Shown here in pieces: positions 6,965-13,531 of a stretch of DNA of 55,115 nucleotides; position 1 is the first letter of the stretch, and each line of letters begins with the position of its first letter. The stretch comes from Acidiphilium rubrum. Its GTDB lineage: Bacteria; Pseudomonadota; Alphaproteobacteria; Acetobacterales; Acetobacteraceae. Under the pieces are notes generated by a model. It saw only the letters and a list, made by a program, of their open reading frames with translations. It was not told the origin of the DNA and did not search any database. A program made the position numbers and the translations under genes. The stretch covers positions 1-55,115 of the forward strand of contig NZ_FTNE01000027.1 in NCBI RefSeq assembly GCF_900156265.1. The letters are read 5' to 3'.

Positions 6965-7738
6965 ATGAGCGAGATGGTGATTTTCGACCGGGCGGCGGTG
7001 GCGGCGCATCGTGATCGGGCGGCGGCGCGGCTTGGGCGGGTGCGCCCGGTGCTCGATGATCTGGCTTCACGGCTGCTCGATCGGCTGGATGATACCGGGC
7101 GGGTGTTTGCGCGCGCGCTGGATATCGGCGGGCGCGGGGCGGTGACGCCGCTGCTGGCGGCGCGCGGGATCGCGGTGGTGGCGACCGATCTGTCGCCCCG
7201 CATGGTGGCGGCGGGGCATGGCGATGTGGTGGCGGATGAGGAGTTTCTGCCGTTCGGTGCCGCGTGTTTCGATTTGATCGTCGCGCATCTGTCGCTGCAC
7301 TGGGTCAATGATCTGCCGGGCGCGCTGGTGCAGATCCGCCGTAGTTTGAAGCCGGAGGGGTTGTTTCTGGCGAGTATGCCGCTGCTCGGCACGCTGGGCG
7401 GCCTGCGCGCGGCGCTGATCGAGGCGGAGGCGGCGCTCACTGGCGGGGCGGCGCCGCGCGTCTCGCCATTTCCGGAACTCGCCGATTGCGCGGGGTTGTT
7501 GCAGCGGGCCGGGTTCGCGCTGCCGATTGCCGAGCGCGAGACGATCGATTTCGATTACGCCGATCCGCTCGCGCTGCTGCGGGATTTGCGCGATGCGGGC
7601 GAGACCAATGCGACGGTCGCGCGCGCGCGCCGGATGCCGCCGCGGGAGTTGCTGGCGATGGCGCTGGCATCGATGGTGATGGACGGGCGGTTGGTGGTGC
7701 GGCTGGATATGGCGGTGCTGACCGGGTGGGGCTCATAG
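6965..7738 (+). CDS. SAM-dependent methyltransferase-fold protein, NDUFAF5/BioC-like
   Basis: A 257-residue class I methyltransferase-fold protein. It starts with VIFDRAAVAAHRDRAAARL, typical of NDUFAF5-like proteins. The SAM site reads ALDIGGRG near residues 50-57 and VVATDLSPRM near 70-79. SLHWVNDLPGAL follows near 113-124. Mitochondrial NDUFAF5 hydroxylates an arginine of complex I; bacterial homologues are often annotated BioC. No bio operon is nearby, so an NDUFAF5-like role is the better guess, but it is not proven. It is divergent from comF and its 3' end overlaps radC tail-to-tail by 6 bp. Confidence 0.8.
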   Translation: MSEMVIFDRAAVAAHRDRAAARLGRVRPVLDDLASRLLDRLDDTGRVFARALDIGGRGAVTPLLAARGIAVVATDLSPRMVAAGHGDVVADEEFLPFGAACFDLIVAHLSLHWVNDLPGALVQIRRSLKPEGLFLASMPLLGTLGGLRAALIEAEAALTGGAAPRVSPFPELADCAGLLQRAGFALPIAERETIDFDYADPLALLRDLRDAGETNATVARARRMPPRELLAMALASMVMDGRLVVRLDMAVLTGWGS

Positions 7739-8488
7739 CAGGCCCAGCCGTTTGAGACTGACCCATTTGCCGTTACCGATGATCACATGGTCGTGCAGCA
7801 CGATCGAGAGCGTGGTCGCCGCCTGCTTGATTTCGCGGGTCATCGCGATGTCGGTCTGCGAGGGGGTGGGGTCGCCGCTCGGGTGGTTGTGGACCAGGAT
7901 GATCGCGGTGGCGTGGTGTTCGAGCGCGCGCTTGACCAGCTCGCGCGGGTAGATCGGTGTGTGGTTGATGGTGCCCTGGCTCTGGACTTCATCGGCGATC
8001 AGGCGGTTGCGATGATCGAGGAACAGGACGCGCGCCTGTTCCACCCGCTCGCGCGCGAGCACGGCGGTGAGGTATTCGATCAGCCGGTCCCAATGGTTGA
8101 GCACGGGACGATAGATCACCTCGGCCTTGACCAGGCGCAGGGCGGCGGCCTGGACGATTTTCAGCGCGGCGGCACCGGATTCGCCGAGCCCCTCGATCGC
8201 GAGTAAATCGGCGACCGGTGCGGCGATCGCCTGCGCATAGGAGCCGAAGCGGGCGACCAGGGCGCGCGCGATCGGTTTGGTGTCGCGCCGTGGCAGGGCG
8301 AGAAACAGCATCATTTCAAGCACTTCGTGGTCGGCCAGGGCATCCGGCCCGGCTTTCAGCAGCCGCGCGCGCAGCCGGGCGCGATGGCCGGCGGCGCCGT
8401 GGGCATCATTGGTTTCGCATTCGTTCGCCGGGGCCGCGAAGGGCAGCACCGGCTCTGACAACCCGTGGGTGTTTTGGCGCTTTGACAC
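7733..8488 (-). CDS. radC: DNA repair protein RadC (JAMM domain)
   Basis: A 251-residue RadC/YicR-type protein. A helix-hairpin-helix-like N-terminal part (GHRARLRARLLKAGPDALADHE near residues 34-55, split in the family as GHR-x-R and DHE) is followed by the JAMM metalloprotease fold with HNHPSGDPTPSQTD near 199-212, carrying the two His and the Asp metal ligands. DHVIIG near the C-terminus is also conserved. Despite the name, a repair role is doubtful and the biochemical function is unknown. It overlaps the 3' end of the convergent methyltransferase gene by 6 bp, and map lies 40 bp upstream on the same strand. Confidence 0.93.
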   Translation of the reverse strand: MSKRQNTHGLSEPVLPFAAPANECETNDAHGAAGHRARLRARLLKAGPDALADHEVLEMMLFLALPRRDTKPIARALVARFGSYAQAIAAPVADLLAIEGLGESGAAALKIVQAAALRLVKAEVIYRPVLNHWDRLIEYLTAVLARERVEQARVLFLDHRNRLIADEVQSQGTINHTPIYPRELVKRALEHHATAIILVHNHPSGDPTPSQTDIAMTREIKQAATTLSIVLHDHVIIGNGKWVSLKRLGLL

Positions 8489-8528
8489 AATCGGAGATTG
8501 TCATATCGGCGCGCGTTTGGAAAGCGGA

Positions 8529-9323
8529 TCAGGTCCGCGCGATATGCTCGCCAGCGGCGAGGGTGAAGACCTCGCACCCGGTTTCGGTGATGCCGATCAT
8601 GTGTTCGAACTGCGCGGACAGGCTGCGGTCGCGGGTGACGGCTGTCCAGCCGTCATCGAGGATCTTGACCTCGGGGCGGCCGGCGTTGACCATCGGCTCG
8701 ATCGTGAAGAACATGCCGGGCTTGAGCAGCGGGCCATCGCCCCGGCGGCCGAAATGCAGCACGTTCGGCGGTTCGTGGAATTGCCGGCCGATGCCGTGGC
8801 CGCAGAAATCGCGCACCACGGTGAAGCGCTGGCCTTCGACATAAGTTTGGATCGCGTGGCCGATATCGCCGAAATGATTGCCCGGTTTCGCCTGGGCGAT
8901 GCCGCGCAGGAGGGATTCATAGGTGACATCGATCAGGCGGCGCACCTTGGTCGCGGCGGTGCCGGCGACATACATGCGGCTGGAATCGCCGTGCCAGCCA
9001 TCCAGGATCACGGTGATGTCGATGTTCAGGGCATCGCCGTCCATCAACACCCGATCGCCGGGAATGCCGTGGCAGACGACGTGGTTGATTGAGATACAGG
9101 TCGATTTCGGGAAGCCGCGATAATTCAGCGGCGCCGGAATCGCGCCATGGGCGATGATGTAGTCGTGGCAGATCGTGTCGATCTCGCCGGTGGTGATGCC
9201 GGGGCGGACGTGAGCACCCACCATGTCGAGCACGGCGGCGGCCAGGGCGCCGGCGGCGCGCATCGGCGCGAAATCGGCCGGCGTGTGCAGGGTGATGTGG
9301 CGCTGTTCGGTTCCGCCGTCCAT
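8529..9323 (-). CDS. map: Methionine aminopeptidase, type I
   Basis: Removes N-terminal Met from nascent proteins in the cytoplasm. The 264-residue protein has all five metal ligands: two Asp in LNIDITVILDGWHGDSS near residues 106-122, His in GHGIGRQFHEPP near 183-194, Glu in FTIEPMVN near 214-221 and Glu in AQFEHMIG near 244-251. Start ATG at 9323 was chosen because the preceding 31 in-frame residues look unlike the family. It is followed on the same strand by radC and preceded by an MFS gene, with short gaps. Confidence 0.96.
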   Translation of the reverse strand: MDGGTEQRHITLHTPADFAPMRAAGALAAAVLDMVGAHVRPGITTGEIDTICHDYIIAHGAIPAPLNYRGFPKSTCISINHVVCHGIPGDRVLMDGDALNIDITVILDGWHGDSSRMYVAGTAATKVRRLIDVTYESLLRGIAQAKPGNHFGDIGHAIQTYVEGQRFTVVRDFCGHGIGRQFHEPPNVLHFGRRGDGPLLKPGMFFTIEPMVNAGRPEVKILDDGWTAVTRDRSLSAQFEHMIGITETGCEVFTLAAGEHIART

Positions 9324-9360
9324 CAGACCGGCTCCATTTGTGACATATTCGGCATTGGTA

Positions 9361-10572
9361 CTAAATGATCTCCGCCGCGCGGAAAGGCAAGGTCGCCAGA
9401 CGCCGCGCCAATGCAAGACCCGTGACCAGCAGGATCACGATCATGCCGACCACGCCGCCCCAGCCCGCGAAACTCCAGGCATAGCCGCCGATCGAGCCCG
9501 CAACGCTCGATCCCAGATAATACAGGAACAGATAGAGCGCCGCCGCCTGCGCCCGCGCGCCGCGCGCCTGCGCGCCGACCCAGGAACTCGCGACCGAATG
9601 GCTCGCGAAAAATCCGAACGTCACCAACGCAATGCCGAGAACGATCACCGGCACCGAACCCGACAGGGTCAGCAGCGCGCCAAGCAATTCGATCGCGATG
9701 CCCGCCGGCAGCATCCGCGCCCGGCCGAACCGGCTGGCCAGATGGCCCATCCACGCCGAACTCGCCACCCCAACCAGATAGACCGCGAAAATAAACCCGA
9801 CACTGGTCTGCGACAGGCTGAACGGCGGCGCCAGCAGGCGGAAAGTGATGTAGTTATACACCGTCACGAAGCCGCCCATGATCAGGAATCCCTCGGCGTA
9901 CAACAGCCGCAGCGCCGGGTCCGCCAAATGCGCCCGATAGCTGCGCAATAACGAACCGATCGCCAAGCTGCGCCGCTCGAAATGCCGCGACGGCGGCAGG
10001 CGGATCACGAAAATAATTCCCGCCACCAGACCGATCGCGCCGATGCCGACGATCGCCCAGCGCCAGCCCAACGCATCCGCCAAAATCCCCGTCAGCAACC
10101 GGCCCGCCATGCCGCCGAACCCGCTGCCGCCAACGAACAAACCCATCGCCAGACCAACCGAACGCGGATGGATCTCCTCCGCCAGATATCCCATCGCCAC
10201 CGCCGGCAGGCCCGACAGCACCACACCGATCGCCGCACGCATCAGTAAAAACCCGCCCCAGTGCGGAATCGCCGCCGAAACCATCGTCAGCACCGCCGCA
10301 CCCAGAATCGAGCCCGCCATCATCCGCTTGCGGCCCCAGACCTCGGACAAGGCACTCGCAATCAACAACGAACCCGCCAAAGTGAACGTGGTCAACGACA
10401 ACGCCAGACTCGCCACCATCGGACTCACGACAAAATCCCGCGCAAACACCGGCAACAACGGCTGCACCGAATACATCAACGCAAACGTCGCAAACCCGGC
10501 CGCGAACATCGCCAGATTGGTCCGCCGGAACGCAGCACTGCCACGCTCGATATATCCACCAGTCTCGCTCAT
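9361..10572 (-). CDS. MFS transporter, YnfM-like
   Basis: A 403-residue membrane protein with about 12 hydrophobic segments; the first is near residues 20-38 (LAMFAAGFATFALMYSVQP). The loop after TM2 contains SEVWGRKRMM, a variant of the MFS G-x-x-x-D-R-x-G-R-R motif. The overall pattern (YSVQPLLPVFARDF at the start, WVGAQARGARAQA near 320) resembles the YnfM drug/arabinose exporter group. Substrate unknown. Its composition is odd: although on the minus strand, its codons end mostly in G like plus-strand genes nearby, and the plus strand here is C-rich while flanking DNA is G-rich, which suggests inversion or import. Confidence 0.85.
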   Translation of the reverse strand: MSETGGYIERGSAAFRRTNLAMFAAGFATFALMYSVQPLLPVFARDFVVSPMVASLALSLTTFTLAGSLLIASALSEVWGRKRMMAGSILGAAVLTMVSAAIPHWGGFLLMRAAIGVVLSGLPAVAMGYLAEEIHPRSVGLAMGLFVGGSGFGGMAGRLLTGILADALGWRWAIVGIGAIGLVAGIIFVIRLPPSRHFERRSLAIGSLLRSYRAHLADPALRLLYAEGFLIMGGFVTVYNYITFRLLAPPFSLSQTSVGFIFAVYLVGVASSAWMGHLASRFGRARMLPAGIAIELLGALLTLSGSVPVIVLGIALVTFGFFASHSVASSWVGAQARGARAQAAALYLFLYYLGSSVAGSIGGYAWSFAGWGGVVGMIVILLVTGLALARRLATLPFRAAEII

Positions 10573-10689
10573 GCCATCGTCATGACAGGTTCCATGCCCC
10601 ACCCTCCAGAGACCCCAACGCAAACCAGCCCCCACCCCATCGCCGATGGAACCCCACGGCCCTGGCCTGGACCCGAAAATGAGACTGAT

Positions 10690-10940
10690 GGCTGGTGGGG
10701 TGGTGCGGGGAGCAAGCAAGGCGGGGGGCTTTGCCCCCTCGACCCCCACTAAGGGCGGAGCCCTTAGAACCCGCTAGTTTTAGGCAAGGGGAGGGCGCTG
10801 CCTCGGTGGTTCCGTCGATCTGGCCTGTGTCGCCCTCCCCTTGCCTAAAACTAATGGATTTTAAAGGCTCCGCCTTTAACGGGGCCAGGGGCAGAGCCCC
10901 TGGCCTTCCTTTCTTCGAGCACCACCCCACACGCCATCGG
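10690..10940. repeat. Long near-palindromic repeat, element A
   Basis: The core is a perfect 20-bp inverted repeat, TTTTAGGCAAGGGGAGGGCG at 10778-10797 with its complement at 10831-10850. Outside it lie mirrored smaller hairpins: GGGGGGC-TTT-GCCCCC, CTAAGGGCGGAGCCCTTAG and AAAGGCTCCGCCTTT. The outer arms GTGGGGTGGTGC (about 10694-10706 and, inverted, 10920-10931) extend the symmetry, which continues into the end of the rhodanese gene on the right and a matching stretch from 10647 on the left. About 190 bp are shared with element B in the same orientation. Confidence 0.85.
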
Positions 10941-10942
10941 GC

Positions 10943-11353
10943 TTATTTTTGGGTCCAGGGCAGGCCGTCGTGTTTCCAGCCGGCGACGTGGCCGCGGTGG
11001 CCGCGTTGATCGTGGGGGCCTTCGAAGCCATCTTTGACGTTATAGACGTGTTTGAAGCCGGCGTGACGGGCGGTATCGGCGGCGGCCATGCTGCGGCCGC
11101 CGGTGCGGCAGATGAAGTAGATATGGTGTTGTTCGGTGAGGCCGGCGTCTTTGACCTGATCGAGGAAGAGGGGGTTGGGTTGCATGGTGGGGAACACCTG
11201 CCATTGGATGGGGATGGTGTGCTTGCCGGTCTGGGACAGGTCGGGCATGCCGACGAAGTTCCATTCGGCGGTGGTGCGGACGTCGATGAGGACAGCGTCG
11301 GGGTGGGTCATGAGCGCTTCCCAGACCTGTTTTGGCGCGACATCGTCAATCAT
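10943..11353 (-). CDS. Rhodanese-like domain protein
   Basis: A 136-residue single-domain sulfurtransferase-like protein, probably cytoplasmic. VLIDVRTTAEWNFVG near residues 21-35 is the conserved start of the fold, and the active-site loop ICRTGGRS near 81-88 carries the catalytic Cys82, so it could hold a persulfide. NVKDGFEG near 105-112 and the final GLPW are typical of alphaproteobacterial rhodaneses. Start ATG at 11353 follows GGAGGAAACC, a strong ribosome site. It is divergent from a cysteine synthase gene, which suggests a role in sulfur supply. Its last codons are mirrored to the left of element A. Confidence 0.92.
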   Translation of the reverse strand: MIDDVAPKQVWEALMTHPDAVLIDVRTTAEWNFVGMPDLSQTGKHTIPIQWQVFPTMQPNPLFLDQVKDAGLTEQHHIYFICRTGGRSMAAADTARHAGFKHVYNVKDGFEGPHDQRGHRGHVAGWKHDGLPWTQK

Positions 11354-11443
11354 GGTTTCCTCCATTAGATAAGGCTTGAAGTTTGTTCGATTTGGCCGGT
11401 TTGGGCAATCCATTCCAGAAATATGATCTATAGGGACCATGGC

Positions 11444-12445
11444 ATGACGATAGCACCGAATTCGCACCTCGCCGATGGGCTGACCGGCGCGATTGGCGGC
11501 ACGCCGCTGATCAAGCTGCGGCTTGCCTCGGCGGCGACGGGGTGCACGATTCTGGGCAAGGCGGAGTTCATGAATCCGGGTGGTTCGGTGAAGGACCGGG
11601 CGGCGCTGGCGATGATCGATGCGGCGGAGGCTTCGGGCGCGCTCAAGCCGGGTGGCACGATTGTGGAGGGGACGGCGGGCAATACCGGGATCGGGTTGAC
11701 GCTGGTGGCGAATGCGCGGGGCTATCGGGCCGTGATTGTGATGCCGGAGACCCAGAGCCAGGAGAAGATCGATTTTCTGCGGATGATCGGTGCGGATCTG
11801 CGGCTGGTGCCGGCGAAACCGTATAAGGACCCGGGCAATTACGTGCGTGTGTCGCAGCGGATTGCCGAGGAGACCGGCGCGTTCTGGGCCAATCAGTTCG
11901 ACAATACCGACAACCGCGAGGGGCACCGGCTGACCACCGGGGCGGAGATCTGGCGGCAGACCGGCGGGGTGATCGATGCGTTCACCTGCGCCTGCGGCAC
12001 CGGCGGCACGCTGGCCGGGGTGGGCATGGCACTGAAGGCGCATAAGCCGGATGTGCGGATCGTGCTGGCCGATCCCGATGGCAGCGCGCTGTATGACTGG
12101 GTGAAAACCGGGCAGCTTACCTCCAGCGGATCATCGATCAGCGAAGGGATCGGGCAAGGGCGCGTTACCGCCAATCTGGCCGGCGCGCCGATCGATGACG
12201 CGGTGCGGGTCCATGATACCGCGATGCTCGAACAAGTGTTCGACCTGATGATCCACGAAGGCCTCTCGATCGGCGGCTCGGCCGGCATCAACGTCGCCGC
12301 CGCTATCGCGGTCGCACGCGACCTCGGCCCCGGCCATACCATCGTGACCATCCTGTGCGACGGCGCCGCACGCTACCAATCCAAACTGTTCAACCCCACC
12401 TTCCTCGCCAGCAAAAACCTGCCCGCCCCACCGTGGATGGTGTGA
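11444..12445 (+). CDS. cysK: Cysteine synthase A-like PLP enzyme
   Basis: Predicted to make cysteine from O-acetylserine and sulfide in the cytoplasm. The 333-residue protein has the PLP lysine in NPGGSVKDRAA (Lys50 counting from this start), the substrate loop EGTAGNTGIGL near 70-80 and the phosphate loop GTGGTLAGVG near 186-195. Length is slightly above the usual 310-320. An in-frame ATG at 11423 would add seven residues. It is divergent from a rhodanese gene and converges on a 2OG-Fe oxygenase gene through element B. Over the last 200 bp the plus strand turns C-rich whereas the 5' part is G-rich, and the last codons and stop lie within the mirror arm of element B. Confidence 0.92.
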   Translation: MTIAPNSHLADGLTGAIGGTPLIKLRLASAATGCTILGKAEFMNPGGSVKDRAALAMIDAAEASGALKPGGTIVEGTAGNTGIGLTLVANARGYRAVIVMPETQSQEKIDFLRMIGADLRLVPAKPYKDPGNYVRVSQRIAEETGAFWANQFDNTDNREGHRLTTGAEIWRQTGGVIDAFTCACGTGGTLAGVGMALKAHKPDVRIVLADPDGSALYDWVKTGQLTSSGSSISEGIGQGRVTANLAGAPIDDAVRVHDTAMLEQVFDLMIHEGLSIGGSAGINVAAAIAVARDLGPGHTIVTILCDGAARYQSKLFNPTFLASKNLPAPPWMV

Positions 12446-12759
12446 AATCGGCCCCCTGGTAGGGGCGTTTGAGGGAAGAAGGCCAGGGGGCTCTGCCCCC
12501 TGGACCCCCGCTAAGGGCTCAGCCCTTAGAACCCGCTAGTTTTAGGCAAGGGGAGGGCGCTGCCTCGGATTTTCCGTCGATCTGGCCGGTGTCGCCCTCC
12601 CCTTGCCTAAAACTAATGGATTTTAAAGCCCGGCGCGCGTCGCGCGCCTCATCATATGGTAGCGGGCATCTTGCCCGCGGGGCCTTTAACGGGGTCCAGG
12701 GGCAGAGCCCCTGGCCTTCCTTGCTTCACGCGCTCCCACCGAGGGGCCGATCTCACACC
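12439..12759. repeat. Long near-palindromic repeat, element B, with nested insertion
   Basis: It carries the same core as element A: TTTTAGGCAAGGGGAGGGCG at 12540-12559 and its complement at 12593-12612, with the flanking CTAAGGG-x-x-CAGCCCTTAG and CCAGGGG-x-CTCTGCCCC hairpins. The outer arms differ from A but mirror each other: of 40 bases from GGTGTGA (12439) rightward, about 31 match the complement read from 12759 inward. These arms include both stop codons, cysK TGA (12443-12445) and the oxygenase TGA (12753-12755). About 54 bases at 12629-12682 replace 6 bases of element A. Confidence 0.85.
12629..12682. repeat. REP-like double hairpin inserted in element B
   Basis: Absent from element A at the matching point. 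It contains GGCGCGCG (12632-12639)/CGCGCGCC (12641-12648) and a second stem GCGGGCA (12662-12668)/TGCCCGC (12672-12678) with a TCT loop. The GCGGGCATCTTGCCCGC unit is a widespread dispersed bacterial repeat. It sits where element A has the small AAAGG-CTCCG-CCTTT hairpin. Confidence 0.7.
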
Positions 12760-13478
12760 TTACGGTAGGTCAGGACCAGGACGTCGCGGTGGGCTTGGGT
12801 GGTGGGGTTGATGGGGATGACGGGGGTGACGCCGTGGAAGACGCGGCGGTCATCGACGAGGGCGGCGTCGCGGGGGTGGGTGAGGGTGAAGTTGCCGAGG
12901 GTGGTGCCGTTGAGGTCGTGGATGGTGGTGGTGCCTTGTTCGATATTGGTGCGTTGGACCATGAGGACGAGCACGAAGTCGACGCCGTCGCGGTGCATAC
13001 CTTCGGGGGTGGGCTGGCCGGCGCCGTGGGGGCCGGTTTCGATGCGGAATTGGTGGGCTTCGATGTGCCAGGGTGCTGTGCCGGCGTGTTGTTCGAAGAG
13101 GGAGCGGGTGAATTCGAGCAGGCCTTGGAAGCTGGGGCCGTTTGCGATGGCGGGGTCGATCGGTTCGAACCAGCGTTCGATGCCGCCGTTGAGGGTGTTG
13201 TAGTCGCGGGTTTGGTAGTGGGGCTGGTGGGGGGCGCGACGGATGATATCGCCTGGTGTGGCGGTGAAGGTGGCGAAGCGGCGGCGGCGGTAGCGGCCGC
13301 CGTCGGCCATGTAGGTATCGATCGGCATGCCGTCCCAGCTGGCGGCGAAGCTGTTCCATGCGGTGGGGGCGATGGCTTCGGGGGGGAGCATGGGGTCGAA
13401 CGCGGCGCCTTCGAGGAAGGCGAATCCGTTGGTGTGCAGGTGATCGCCGAGGCGGTGGCGTTGATTGATCGCGTCCAT
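12753..13478 (-). CDS. 2-oxoglutarate/Fe(II) dioxygenase family protein
   Basis: A 241-residue protein of the 2OG-Fe_Oxy_2 family (PF10014, the BsmA/IDO group; IDO hydroxylates isoleucine). The iron-binding facial triad is visible: HRDGVDFV near residues 161-168 gives His and Asp, and VFHGVTPI near 213-220 gives the distal His. YRRRRFATF near 63-71 is another family block. The substrate cannot be told from sequence; free amino acids are the known substrates in the family. It converges on cysK through element B, and MscS lies upstream on the same strand with a 53-bp gap. Confidence 0.85.
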   Translation of the reverse strand: MDAINQRHRLGDHLHTNGFAFLEGAAFDPMLPPEAIAPTAWNSFAASWDGMPIDTYMADGGRYRRRRFATFTATPGDIIRRAPHQPHYQTRDYNTLNGGIERWFEPIDPAIANGPSFQGLLEFTRSLFEQHAGTAPWHIEAHQFRIETGPHGAGQPTPEGMHRDGVDFVLVLMVQRTNIEQGTTTIHDLNGTTLGNFTLTHPRDAALVDDRRVFHGVTPVIPINPTTQAHRDVLVLTYRKV

Positions 13479-13531
13479 GACGGTTTTATTTAGCAGATCC
13501 GGCGGTGGATTAAACTGGGCTGGAGGCGACC

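Noticed and set aside
10563-10682. A plus-strand pseudogene ending in AWTRK-stop left of element A
   Set aside because: DNA similarity to the rhodanese end is real, but protein similarity further upstream is too weak and overlaps the MFS start region, so I report it as a mirrored sequence and not as a gene.
10580-11009. Similar small open frames on both strands of elements A and B (starting MGWC or MREE, with a shared FRQGEG motif)
   Set aside because: The same peptide appears on both strands only because the DNA is palindromic; there is no ribosome site or known family.
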